The notes: a model not told the origin generated them from the letters alone. Shown: positions 42,253 to 50,160, counted from the stretch's first letter. The stretch: DNA of 64,000 nucleotides from Crossiella sp. SN42 (GCF_023897065.1 NZ_JAMHIV010000032.1:56411-120410), one strand, 5' to 3'. Made by a program: numbers and translations.

Positions 42253-43224
42253 ATGCCTCGCCGTGGTTTGCCGTTGCGGTTGCTGAACACCCCGGCCTGG
42301 CCGGAGCAGGAGCCGACCTGGCGGGCGGCCAAGCCCAGCCTGATCGCCGCCGCCCTCAAACGCGCGCAGGCCCGCCCGGCCGGGAACTGGTTCGTGCTGG
42401 CCGCCAGCAACGAAGTTCCCGCCACTAGGCCGTTCGGCCGAACCATCGCCGGGGTTGAGGTGGTGGCCTGGCGTGGAACCGACGGCACGCTGCACGCCGC
42501 GCCCGGTTCGTGTCCGCACCTGGGCGCGCCGTTGTGCCAGGCCGCGGTGCACGGCGGGAAGCTGTTGTGCCGCTGGCACGGGCTGGCGCTGGGCGCGGCG
42601 GGTTTCCCTGGCTGGCAGCCGTTTCCCGCGCATGACGACGGTGTGCTGGCCTGGGTCCGGCTGGACTCCGTCGGTGGCGAGCAGCCGCTGCCGGAACCCG
42701 TGCTGCCGCAACGCCCGGCGGCCGGCGCGCTGTCCGCGGTGGCCACCGTGATCGGCCGCTGTGAGCCGGAGGACGTGCTGGCCAACCGGCTGGATCCCTG
42801 GCACGGGGCCTGGTTCCACCCGTACTCCTTCGCCAACCTGCGGGTGGTCTCCGCGCCGGAGCGCGACGAGGAGGAGGACCGCTTCCTGGTCGAGGTGACT
42901 TTCAAGCTGGGCGGCCGGGTCGGGGTGCCGGTGCTGGCGGCCTTCACCTGCCCGGAGCCGCGCACGGTGGTGATGCACATCGTCGAGGGCGAGGGCGCCG
43001 GCAGTGTGGTGGAAACCCATGCCACGCCACTGGGTCCGGGGCGCACCGCGGTGATCGAGGCGACCATCGCGCACTCCGACCGGCCCGGGTTCCGCTTCGC
43101 CAGGGCCGCCGCGCCGGTGGTGCGGCCGGTGATGCGCTGGGCGGCGCAACGGTTGTGGCGGGACGACCTGGACTACGCCGAGCGGCGGTACGCCTTGCGC
43201 CGCACCGGTCGCTTCCCCGGCTGA
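42253..43224 (+). CDS. Rieske [2Fe-2S] protein with DUF5914 C-terminus
   Basis: 323 residues. The Rieske domain binds a 2Fe-2S cluster through CPHLGAPL and CRWHG, with 16 residues between His and Cys as usual. The C-terminal half is the DUF5914 type (VLANRLDPWHGAWFHPYSFA, then VVSAPERDEEEDRFLVEVTF). The DPWHGAWFHPYSF segment could supply metal-binding His residues of an oxygenase. It faces, tail to tail with a four-base gap, a CrtU-like FAD enzyme and a methyltransferase, a set associated with carotenoid end-group modification. TAGCGT (42241-42246) is six bases before the ATG, so it is probably leaderless. Confidence 0.85.
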   Translation: MPRRGLPLRLLNTPAWPEQEPTWRAAKPSLIAAALKRAQARPAGNWFVLAASNEVPATRPFGRTIAGVEVVAWRGTDGTLHAAPGSCPHLGAPLCQAAVHGGKLLCRWHGLALGAAGFPGWQPFPAHDDGVLAWVRLDSVGGEQPLPEPVLPQRPAAGALSAVATVIGRCEPEDVLANRLDPWHGAWFHPYSFANLRVVSAPERDEEEDRFLVEVTFKLGGRVGVPVLAAFTCPEPRTVVMHIVEGEGAGSVVETHATPLGPGRTAVIEATIAHSDRPGFRFARAAAPVVRPVMRWAAQRLWRDDLDYAERRYALRRTGRFPG

Positions 43225-43228
43225 GCCC

Positions 43229-44770
43229 TCAGCGCAACCGGCGGGCCAGCGTGCGCAGCAGCGGACTGCGGCCCTGCGTGGGCACCGTCCACAGCGTCCG
43301 GCCCTGCACGTCCCACTGGCCCAGCACCGCGTTGGCGGCCTGGAAGCCGGAGGTGGCCGCGCGTTCCATCAGCGCCACCGGCAGCCCGGTGCGCACGTGG
43401 TCGCCGGCCACCACCAGGAACTCCTCCGGGGTGGTCACCGTCAACCGCTCGGGGTAGGTGCCGGGCAGGAACAGCGGGCAGTCGGAGCGGATCTCGAAGC
43501 GTTCGTCCACGATCCGGGCGTCGGCGGTCTCCGGGTACACCTTGCCCAGCTGGGCCAGCAGTTCCGCGCGCACGTCGACCAGCACCGCGTCGGCGGGGAT
43601 GGCGTAGGCGTGCAGTTCGACCACCGCGCCGTCGCGGCGGGCCGCCCAGTCCCTGGCCTGGTGCTCGTAGCGGTCCAGCACGCTGATGTTGTCCAGCGGC
43701 CCGAACCCGGCGGTGCCCAGGAAGCCGGCCCGGTCGGCGCGCACCGGGCGGTCCAGCCACAGTCGCAGCACGCCGAAGCGGGGTGCGGTGCGCAGCCTGC
43801 TGACCGCGCCGCGCCAGTCCGCGGTGGCGATGCCGGGGGAGTCGCCGACAATGGTGCGCAGGCCGCCGACGTCGGTGGCCAGCACCACCGCGTCGGCCTC
43901 CAGCGGGGCCAGTGAGCCGGCCAGGTGCACCGCGTAGCGGCGGCGGGCGCTGGGTTCCACCGCGGCCACCCGCACGCCGGTGCGGATGTCTGCGCCGCGG
44001 CCGGAGAGGTAGCGCCCCAACGGTTCCCACAGGCCGTGCGGGAACGGGTCGGCGGCCACGTCGAAGACCAGGCCCTCGCTGGAGCCGAGGAAGTAGATGT
44101 GGAACATCACCGCCAGTTCGGCCGCCGACAGCAGCCGGGGATCGCTGAAGAAGCTGCGGGAGAACACCTCGAAGGCCAGGTCCCTGGCCGCCACCGGGAA
44201 CCCGATCCGGTCCAGGAACTCCACCGCGTCGATGTGGTCGAGCTCGGCGTAGGTCTCCGGCACCCGTACGTCGAGCAGCGTCATCGCCCTTCGGGCGTCC
44301 ACTGTGGACAGTTCGGCCCAGGTGAAGGTGGGGCTGCGCAAGGCGAACGCGGCGGCGTTCCACGGCGGGGTGGTGGGCAGGCCGGCGAAGGTGTCGGCGT
44401 GGCCGTTGCTGTGCAGCAGCGGGTAGTCGGTCAGCGGGGTGAGCGCGCGCAGCTCGGGGTCGGCGCGGCGCAGCAGCTGGCGCAGGTTGTAGTACTGGCG
44501 GAAGAAGGCGTGGAAACCGCGGGTCATGGTGGCTTCGCTGCCGTCGGCCAGGGTCACCGGCCAGCCGCCGACCCGCCCGCCGAGGTAGGCCTCGCGTTCC
44601 AGCAGCACCACCTGCACGCCCCGGTCCGACAGCGCGGTGGCCGCGGCCAGCCCGGCGATGCCGCCGCCGATCACCACCACCCTGGGCCGGGTGGGCAGGT
44701 GCTTGACGTCGGCGCGGCTGCCGCGCGGCAGGTGCTTGACCGCGCGCCGGTCGGTGCCCAGGGGGATCAT
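43229..44770 (-). CDS. crtU: CrtU-like FAD-dependent carotenoid desaturase/methyltransferase
   Basis: 513 residues. The FAD-binding motif is VVVIGGGIAGLAAATALSDRG followed by LEREAYLGGRVGGW. The family-specific segments are MTRGFHAFFRQYYNLRQLLRR, FAGLPTTPPWNAAAFALRSP, LAFEVFSRSFFSDPRLLSAAE, MFHIYFLGSSEGLVFDVA and, at the end, LPVALMERAATSGFQAANAVL. This is the CrtU type, which turns beta-type rings of carotenoids into aromatic rings. ATGA overlap with the upstream methyltransferase gene means they are co-translated. No crtE, crtB, crtI or crtY lies in this window, so the enzyme must act on precursors made elsewhere or on another polyene. Confidence 0.83.
   Translation of the reverse strand: MIPLGTDRRAVKHLPRGSRADVKHLPTRPRVVVIGGGIAGLAAATALSDRGVQVVLLEREAYLGGRVGGWPVTLADGSEATMTRGFHAFFRQYYNLRQLLRRADPELRALTPLTDYPLLHSNGHADTFAGLPTTPPWNAAAFALRSPTFTWAELSTVDARRAMTLLDVRVPETYAELDHIDAVEFLDRIGFPVAARDLAFEVFSRSFFSDPRLLSAAELAVMFHIYFLGSSEGLVFDVAADPFPHGLWEPLGRYLSGRGADIRTGVRVAAVEPSARRRYAVHLAGSLAPLEADAVVLATDVGGLRTIVGDSPGIATADWRGAVSRLRTAPRFGVLRLWLDRPVRADRAGFLGTAGFGPLDNISVLDRYEHQARDWAARRDGAVVELHAYAIPADAVLVDVRAELLAQLGKVYPETADARIVDERFEIRSDCPLFLPGTYPERLTVTTPEEFLVVAGDHVRTGLPVALMERAATSGFQAANAVLGQWDVQGRTLWTVPTQGRSPLLRTLARRLR
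44297..44309. repeat. Copy 4 of palindrome GTCCACWGTGGAC
   Basis: GTCCACTGTGGAC inside the CrtU-like gene; the coding strand reads Ser-Thr-Val-Asp with ACA. Confidence 0.6.
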
Positions 44771-45498
44771 GCGGTGCCTCCGTCAAGTCTCCGGCGCCCG
44801 CGCACGGTGTGCGTGACGCCGCGTTGCCAGCCCCCGGCCGATCCGGCGCGGACCTCGGTGAAGCCGTTGCGGCGCAGCCGGTCCTGGAGCGCGTCCACCC
44901 GGTCGAAGTCCAGCACGCTGCGCCAGAGGTAGCGGTAGAGGCCGGTGCGCCCGGTGGTGAGCAGCCCGGCCGGGATGATCACGCCCCAGCACACCGCCGT
45001 CCAGACCGCGCGGCTGAGCGGTCGGCGGTCCAGGGTGTAGTCGTGCAGCACCAGGTGGCCGCCGGGGCGCAGCAGCGCGAGCAGGTCGGTGAGCACGGCG
45101 TCCGGGTCGGCGACGTTGCGCAGCAGGTACCCGGCGAAGATCGCGTCGAAGGGTCCGCGCACCCCGGCCGCGGCCAGCCGCTCGGCCCTGGCGTGCACGA
45201 AGGACACGCTGCCCGGCCACTGCTTGCCGCGCGCGGCGGCCAGCATGCCGCCGGAGGCGTCCGCGCCGACCACGGTGGCCAGCGGGTAGGCGGCCAGCAC
45301 GGCGGCGGTGGAGGCGCCGGTGCCGCAGCCCAGGTCCAGCACCCGCTGCCCGCCGCCCTGTTCGCGCAGGCCAAGGCGGCTGGCCGCGCGGCGCAGGTCC
45401 CGGTGGTACCCGAGGTTGGCGCCCACCAGCAGGTCGTAGCGGCGGGCGTGCGCGTCGAACTCGCTCTGCAGCTCATCGGCGTCCAGCGCTCGGTTCAT
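44767..45498 (-). CDS. Class I SAM-dependent methyltransferase (CrtT-like)
   Basis: 243 residues from the ATG at 45498. SAM motif I is RVLDLGCGTGASTAAVL, then VVGADASGGMLAAARG, and PFDAIFAGYLLRNVADPDAV with LRPGGHLVLHDYTLDRR, resembling UbiE-type methyltransferases. The C-terminal hydrophobic stretch AVWTAVCWGVIIPAGLLTTG may dock to a membrane, fitting a lipid-soluble substrate. Co-translated with the CrtU-like enzyme (ATGA). In Streptomyces carotenoid clusters a methyltransferase (CrtT) sits beside CrtU, which is the basis for the suggested role. Confidence 0.82.
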   Translation of the reverse strand: MNRALDADELQSEFDAHARRYDLLVGANLGYHRDLRRAASRLGLREQGGGQRVLDLGCGTGASTAAVLAAYPLATVVGADASGGMLAAARGKQWPGSVSFVHARAERLAAAGVRGPFDAIFAGYLLRNVADPDAVLTDLLALLRPGGHLVLHDYTLDRRPLSRAVWTAVCWGVIIPAGLLTTGRTGLYRYLWRSVLDFDRVDALQDRLRRNGFTEVRAGSAGGWQRGVTHTVRGRRRLDGGTA

Positions 45499-45565
45499 GA
45501 ATTCAACCCTGCCGGAGCAACCCGGCGCGCGCACGCCGACGCCCGGACTCTGCCACGATTCGTTC

Positions 45566-46039
45566 ATGGTCGAAGCCCAACCCCTGCGCCTGGTCATCCG
45601 CTGCGCCGCGGCCGCGGCCGTCGGGGCCTCGGTGGTGCTGCTGTGGCTGGCGGTGCTGCCGCTGCTGCCCTCCTCGTGTCCGAGCGAGCCGTGCGACGCC
45701 TCCCGGGGCTGGGCGCCCGTCGACTCGCTGACCAGCCCCGGGATCATGGTCGGGGTGGTGACGCTGCTGGCGGTGACGGTGGGCTGGTGGCTGCTGGGCA
45801 TGCTCCAGGTGGCGGGCAACGCCTTCATCGCGCTGCTCGGGCCGGTGCTGGTGTTCCTGCTCAGCCGGATCGGCGGCCTGTTCGGGTTCACCCCGGCGCT
45901 GCCCTCGGTGGAGATGGCGGTGGTGGCCGCGGTGGCCTACCTGCTGGCCGCGCTGCTGACGGAGAAGACGGTGCCCTGGCTGTTCCGGCTGATCGCGGCC
46001 GGTGTGCTGGTGGCAGGGGCAGCGCTGAGCGGTCTCTAG
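45566..46039 (+). CDS. Small integral membrane protein, function unknown
   Basis: 157 residues. Four or five hydrophobic helices: AAAAAVGASVVLLWLAVLPL, MVGVVTLLAVTVGWWLLGML, AFIALLGPVLVFLLSRIGGL, MAVVAAVAYLLAALL and LFRLIAAGVLVAGAALSG. An external loop after helix 1 has two Cys residues (SSCPSEPCDAS) that could form a disulfide. I see no family-defining motif. It is divergent from the methyltransferase by 67 bases and is followed by a long hairpin. Confidence 0.75.
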   Translation: MVEAQPLRLVIRCAAAAAVGASVVLLWLAVLPLLPSSCPSEPCDASRGWAPVDSLTSPGIMVGVVTLLAVTVGWWLLGMLQVAGNAFIALLGPVLVFLLSRIGGLFGFTPALPSVEMAVVAAVAYLLAALLTEKTVPWLFRLIAAGVLVAGAALSGL

Positions 46040-46045
46040 CGGTCC

Positions 46046-46141
46046 CCAGACAGACAGCAACCCCCGGACCTGTCTCCCACCGGTAGCTGGGTGGGCCGAG
46101 TCGGACTGGGCTCGGAGGTCCGGGGGCCGGTAGCTGTCTGG
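46046..46141. terminator. Long hairpin between convergent genes
   Basis: The ends CCAGACAG...CTGTCTGG and the inner CCCCCGGACCT...AGGTCCGGGGG form a 26-base imperfect stem around about 44 bases, which contain further pairing (CCCACC...GGTGGG-like). It lies just after the membrane-protein gene and before the 3' end of the minus-strand zinc-ribbon gene. The simplest reading is a bidirectional terminator; a structured small RNA is the alternative. Confidence 0.5.
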
Positions 46142-46283
46142 AATTCGCTCAGTGAAGCCGAAGGCGGTCCTAGCGGACAGCCACCTCACGAGTCCTGTTG
46201 ATATCCAACGCTGGACCACCTCCTCTCTCGTGTACCGCCACGCTAATCCGCCGTGTTCGGCGCTCGCAACGGCATTTTCGAGA

Positions 46284-46556
46284 TCAGTTCCGGCGGGACA
46301 GCGCGGCCTGCGCGGTCTTGGCGATGTGCCAGCAGTCGTCGCAGGTCGCCCAGCGGATCCACTCGTGCTCGGAGGCGGTGCGGGTGAGCACCTGGCGTCC
46401 GCACAGGGTGTCCGCGGGCTGGCCCGGCCGGTGCGAGCCGTGCGCGCCACAGATGGCGTGCCGCCTGCCCTCCACCGGCATCCAGTAGAAGAGCAGCTGC
46501 TCGGGGCTGGGACTGCCGAACTCCGCGGGCAGCCCGTGCTCGGGCAGGATGGTCAT
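46284..46556 (-). CDS. Small zinc-ribbon-like protein
   Basis: 90 residues. Three Cys/His clusters (RRHAICGAHGSH, TLCGRQV and ATCDDCWHIAK) could bind zinc in a ribbon-like fold. The rest (LLFYWMPVEGRRHA) resembles short zinc-finger proteins of Pseudonocardiales of unknown role. The start lies in an ATGA overlap with the amidase stop, so it is translated with the amidase, at the place where nitrile hydratase genes sit in Rhodococcus amidase operons. It is not a nitrile hydratase. The role may be regulatory or accessory (inference). Confidence 0.75.
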   Translation of the reverse strand: MTILPEHGLPAEFGSPSPEQLLFYWMPVEGRRHAICGAHGSHRPGQPADTLCGRQVLTRTASEHEWIRWATCDDCWHIAKTAQAALSRRN

Positions 46557-48112
46557 GGCTGCTCCCTGGTCGCGGCGAAGGCGTGCGCGGGTGCGGGCGG
46601 GAAGCCACCCAGCGCGGTCTCGACGGCCCTGGCCACGCGCAGGCACAGGTCGTCACGGTGATGTGGTCCGACGATCATCATGCTCACCGGCAGCCCGTCC
46701 ACCCGGCCGGCGGGCACGGCGATCGCGGGGTGGCCGCTGGCGTCGAAGGGGGCCACGTTGGGCACCAGGCCCAGCGCGGCGGCCACGTACTCCTCGCGGC
46801 TGGCCCCCGGGCCGGGCAGTGGTTTGGGCACGTGCGGGGCGGTGGGCAGCACCAGCACGTCGACCTCGGCCAGCGCCTGGTCGTAGCCCTTGATCAGGTG
46901 CGGCACCAGGTTCTGCGCCATGCCGTAGTGCGCGCCGTGGTACCGGTCGATGGTGTAGCCGCCGTTGAGGGTGACCAGCTTGACCGTCTCGGAGAAGGCG
47001 TCGGCGTGCTCGGCGCGGCCGCGGCCGAAGTGCGCGATCAGCTCGGGGTCGTAGCGCCCGGCCCAGTTCCGGCCGATCCCGTTGCCCTCGATCATCTGCC
47101 AGGCGATGCCGTCGGTGGCGATGACCGTCCAGACGGCCATGCCGGTGCGGTGCCAGGGCACCGAGATCGGGGTGACCCGCGCGCCCGCCTCTGCCAGGGC
47201 GTGGGCGGCGTTGCGGACGGCGTCGTCCACCCCGGCCTCGGACAGCCCTGGGATGTCGAAACCCTCGGTGAGCAGGCCGATCCGCAGGCCCTTGACGCCC
47301 TCGTCCAGGCGCTTGAGGTAGTCGCGCGGCTTGAGCGCGGAGTCCTGGCGCGGGTCCTCGGGGTCGTATCCGGCCAGCGCGGTCAGCATCAGCGCGGCAT
47401 CGCGCACGGTGCGGGTGATCGGGCCCAGGTGGTCGAGGGTGTTGTCCATGCTGAACGCGCCGGTGCAGGGCACCAGCCCGTGGGTCGGCTTGTGGCCGAC
47501 CACGCCGCAGAAGGCGGCCGGGATGCGGATCGAGCCGCCCTGGTCGCCGCCGAGGGCCAGGTCGGCCTCGCCGGTGGCCACCAGCACCGCGGGCCCGGAG
47601 GAGGAGCCGCCGGAGGTGCGCTCGGGGTCCCACGGGTTGCGCACCGGGCCGGAGTGGGCGGTGTGGCTGCCCGCGGAGTAGCAGAGGTCCTCGCAGGTGC
47701 CCTTGCCGACGATGGTCGCGCCCGCGTCGAGCAGCCTGCGCACCGCGGTGGCGTCCTGCCTCGGCACAAAGCCCTGTAACGAGCGGGAGCCGTTGCCCAT
47801 CGGCACGCCGGCCACCGCGATGTTGTCCTTGATGACCACCCTGCGCCCGGCCAGCGGGCCGTCCTCGCGGGTGGACAGCTCGGTGTAGAGCTGCCAGGCG
47901 TTGAGCGGGTTCTCCGCCGGGCTGGGCACGGCGTAGCTGCGGCTGGGCATCGGCGGGGCGTGCTCGGCGTAGAGCTTCTCCACCGCGTCGTAGCTGGCCA
48001 GCGTGGGGATCATCAGCCCGCGGAAGGACTCCAGGTCGGCGTCCTCGAGGGTGAAGTTGTAACGCTTGGCAAGCGCGCGGAGATCTTCGATACTGGGAGG
48101 GACTGTTCCCAT
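46553..48112 (-). CDS. Amidase (amidase signature family, Rhodococcus enantioselective-amidase type)
   Basis: 519 residues. It hydrolyses carboxamides to acid and ammonia. The Ser-cisSer-Lys triad is visible: Lys95 in RRVVIKDNIAVAG, cis-Ser within GGSSSG (about 170-172) and nucleophile Ser194 in LALGGDQGGSIRIPAAFCG. The whole sequence, including IPTLASYDAVEKLY, ENPLNAWQLYTEL and the GPVRNPWDP segment, is close to the amidases linked to nitrile hydratase in Rhodococcus. GGAGGGG is a strong ribosome site upstream. It is divergent from an ArsR regulator and an AmiC-like sensor, pointing to amide-inducible expression. No nitrile hydratase is adjacent. Confidence 0.93.
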   Translation of the reverse strand: MGTVPPSIEDLRALAKRYNFTLEDADLESFRGLMIPTLASYDAVEKLYAEHAPPMPSRSYAVPSPAENPLNAWQLYTELSTREDGPLAGRRVVIKDNIAVAGVPMGNGSRSLQGFVPRQDATAVRRLLDAGATIVGKGTCEDLCYSAGSHTAHSGPVRNPWDPERTSGGSSSGPAVLVATGEADLALGGDQGGSIRIPAAFCGVVGHKPTHGLVPCTGAFSMDNTLDHLGPITRTVRDAALMLTALAGYDPEDPRQDSALKPRDYLKRLDEGVKGLRIGLLTEGFDIPGLSEAGVDDAVRNAAHALAEAGARVTPISVPWHRTGMAVWTVIATDGIAWQMIEGNGIGRNWAGRYDPELIAHFGRGRAEHADAFSETVKLVTLNGGYTIDRYHGAHYGMAQNLVPHLIKGYDQALAEVDVLVLPTAPHVPKPLPGPGASREEYVAAALGLVPNVAPFDASGHPAIAVPAGRVDGLPVSMMIVGPHHRDDLCLRVARAVETALGGFPPAPAHAFAATREQP

Positions 48113-48254
48113 GGCCGAAAATCCCCTCCGTCTGCGGTAGTGGGCGCGCCGAGTTACCGAAGCGTATTGAGCCTACCGTTACGTGTCAATGGATCTTGAC
48201 GCGAGTGGCTGACCGCTCTGCGCCGGTTGGGTGCCGGAGAATCACCCACTTGTC

Positions 48255-48284
48255 TTGCTGGTTACCGGGTGGATCGCCTACAGT
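48255..48284 (+). promoter_or_regulatory. Candidate promoter for the ArsR/AmiC-like operon
   Basis: TTGCTG (48255-48260) and TACAGT (48279-48284) with 18 bases between them, in the divergent gap to the amidase. It would start transcription near 48291 and supports a late start codon for the ArsR gene. Confidence 0.4.
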
Positions 48285-48335
48285 GATCAAATTGGGGCGG
48301 TCGTGGGGGCCGAGCGAGCATGGTGGGTGGTTGCT

Positions 48336-48686
48336 GTGGGCGGTGGTGCGTCCGCATTTGACGCGTTGGCCGACGACACCCGTCGCACCGTGCTCAGCCT
48401 GCTGCGCGAGCACGGCGAACTGACCGTCACCCAGCTGGCCGGGCACATCGAGCACATCGGCCGCACCGCGGTGTCGATGCAGCTCAAGGTGTTGCGCGAG
48501 GCCGGCATGGTGCAGGAGCGCCGCGCGGGCAAATATCGCTACTACTCCCTCCGGGTCGAGCCGATCAACGATGTGGTGGCGTTCCTGAGCACCCTGTACG
48601 GAGCGTCGCTGGACGGACTCGCTACGATCACGGAGAAGCACCGCGATCCGGAGGCGGAACAGCGCAGGTGGGGAACCTCGTACTGA
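48336..48686 (+). CDS. ArsR-family winged-helix regulator
   Basis: About 116 residues from the GTG at 48336; in-frame GTGs at 48303 and 48327 are alternatives. The DNA-binding domain is FDALADDTRRTVLSLLREHG, LTVTQLAGHIEHIGRTAVSM, QLKVLREAGMVQERRAGKYRYYSL. No metal-binding Cys motif (ELCVCDL) is present, so it is a non-metal member. Its last 19 bases overlap the SRPBCC/AmiC-like gene. The pair resembles NhlD (ArsR-like) and NhlC (AmiC-like), which control amide-induced nitrile hydratase in Rhodococcus rhodochrous J1. Control of the divergent amidase is therefore likely. Confidence 0.85.
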   Translation: MGGGASAFDALADDTRRTVLSLLREHGELTVTQLAGHIEHIGRTAVSMQLKVLREAGMVQERRAGKYRYYSLRVEPINDVVAFLSTLYGASLDGLATITEKHRDPEAEQRRWGTSY

Positions 48687-50101
48687 CGCAGCAGCGGGAC
48701 GTCGCCCTGCCACCGGGGGATGTCTTCGGACTGCTGGGACAGGACAAAGCGGCGGGCTGGCTCTTCGGCGCGGACTACGACGCGTTCATGGTCGGCGGAC
48801 TGGTCCGCTTCGAGCTCCCGGTCAACCCGGCCGACCCGCAGAGCCCGACCATCGAGGCCGTGGGCCGCATCGCCTACCTGGACCCGCCGCACAAGATCGT
48901 CATCGAGCAGCAGGTGCCCTGGCCCGGCCGGGTCTCCTGCACCATGACCCTGACCAACGGCGGTCGCGGCACCACCGTCCGCCTCGGCGTCGAGGTGCCC
49001 GACGACGCGGTCACCTGGTTGCTGCGGCAGCGTGGCTACGACCCCCTTGAGGAGCTGGCCGGACCGCGCACGATCCGGATCGGCGTGCTGGTCAGCAAGT
49101 CCGGACCGGCCAGCATCTTCGGCGGGCCGAGTGAGAACCTGGCCAGGATGGCCGCCGACGAGGTCAACGCCGACGGCGGCGTGGACGGCTGCCAGCTCCA
49201 GGTCGTGGTCCGCGACGACGCCAGCTCGCCGGACATCGGCGCCGAACAGCTCCGCCGACTGGTCCACGCCGACGGCTGCCGGGTGGTGATCACCAACTGC
49301 ACCTCCGCTGTGTTCCCCGCCCTGGCCCGCTGGGCCCGGCGGCTGGGTGTCCTGCTCGTGCACACGCCGATCAACGAGGGCGGCCGCTACTCGCCCAACG
49401 TGGTGCGCCTGGGGGAGCGGCCCTCCGCCCAGTTGCGCGCCGCGCTGCCCGCGCTGGTCGCCGAGACCGGCGGCCGCACCTTCCTGTGCGGCGATGACTA
49501 CGTCTGGCCGCGCGTGTGCAACCGCGAGGCCCGCCGCATCATCGAACGGCTCGGCGGCTCGGTGGTCGCCGAACGGTACAAACCCTTGGGCACCAAGGAC
49601 TTCGCCGACATCATCGAGGAGATCATCAGCACCGGCGCCAGCCTGGTGGTCTCCACCTTCGTCGGCTCCGACGAAGCCCACTTCGAGCGCCAGAGCCATG
49701 CCGCGGGCCTGCGGTCCCGCTGCCGGACGCTGTCCATGGCCTTCGACGAGTCCACCCGCGAGCTGACCGGCGGCATCGCCGCCCAGGGTGTGTACAGCGC
49801 GTTCAGCTACTTCCAAGAGGTCGACTCCGCAACCAACACCGCCTTTCTCCACCGTTACCGGAAACGGTTCGGCGCCACCGCCGCACCGCTGTCCAGCATC
49901 ACCGAATCGATCTACGAGGCCGTGCACATGCTCGCCTCCAGCGGCGCCCTCCGCCGGGACTTCGACCTGGGCGCCGTGTCGGCGGCGATGCGTGAGCAAC
50001 GCGAGTCCGCACTCTGGCGGTCCGCACGTCCGGCCCAGGGCAAGGCGCCGCTGTTCCTCGCCAAGGCCGTGCCCCACGGTTTCACCATCGTCGAGCGCTG
50101 A
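48668..50101 (+). CDS. Fusion of SRPBCC domain with AmiC-like substrate-binding domain
   Basis: 477 residues with no signal peptide, so cytoplasmic. Residues about 1-130 are an SRPBCC/AHSA1-like domain (LTQQRDVALPPGDVFGLLGQ, VNPADPQSPTIEAVGRIAYL, PPHKIVIEQQVPWPG, TNGGRGTTVRLGVEV). Residues from about 136 are a type-1 periplasmic-binding fold of the AmiC/FmdD/UrtA kind (TIRIGVLVSKSGPASIFGGP, AADEVNADGGVDGCQLQVVV, ITNCTSAVFPALARWAR and LVVSTFVGSDEAHFERQSHA). AmiC-type proteins sense short amides. SRPBCC proteins often pair with ArsR regulators, and here such a domain is fused to the amide sensor behind an ArsR gene. It probably relays amide presence to the regulator. Confidence 0.82.
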   Translation: MGNLVLTQQRDVALPPGDVFGLLGQDKAAGWLFGADYDAFMVGGLVRFELPVNPADPQSPTIEAVGRIAYLDPPHKIVIEQQVPWPGRVSCTMTLTNGGRGTTVRLGVEVPDDAVTWLLRQRGYDPLEELAGPRTIRIGVLVSKSGPASIFGGPSENLARMAADEVNADGGVDGCQLQVVVRDDASSPDIGAEQLRRLVHADGCRVVITNCTSAVFPALARWARRLGVLLVHTPINEGGRYSPNVVRLGERPSAQLRAALPALVAETGGRTFLCGDDYVWPRVCNREARRIIERLGGSVVAERYKPLGTKDFADIIEEIISTGASLVVSTFVGSDEAHFERQSHAAGLRSRCRTLSMAFDESTRELTGGIAAQGVYSAFSYFQEVDSATNTAFLHRYRKRFGATAAPLSSITESIYEAVHMLASSGALRRDFDLGAVSAAMREQRESALWRSARPAQGKAPLFLAKAVPHGFTIVER

Positions 50102-50122
50102 GCAACCCGCTCCGCCCGGCCC

Positions 50123-50160
50123 TGTGGACAACTCGCCGCAGCCTGCCTCCCTGTGGATAA
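50123..50160 (+). other. Two DnaA-box-like sequences
   Basis: TGTGGACAA (50123-50131) and TGTGGATAA (50152-50160) are the reverse complements of TTGTCCACA and TTATCCACA, the actinomycete and E. coli DnaA-box consensus. They lie 29 bases apart in the same orientation between the ends of two convergent genes. The rest of the 277-base gap (50102-50378) holds nothing recognisable. Confidence 0.4.

Noticed and set aside
35445..45498. Secondary-metabolite cluster joining the P450, CrtU-like set and transporters
   Set aside because: Unrelated housekeeping-type and regulatory genes on alternating strands separate them; no backbone synthase is present.
50123..50160. Replication origin
   Set aside because: Only two boxes, no AT-rich unwinding region, and no dnaA, dnaN, rpmH or parAB nearby.
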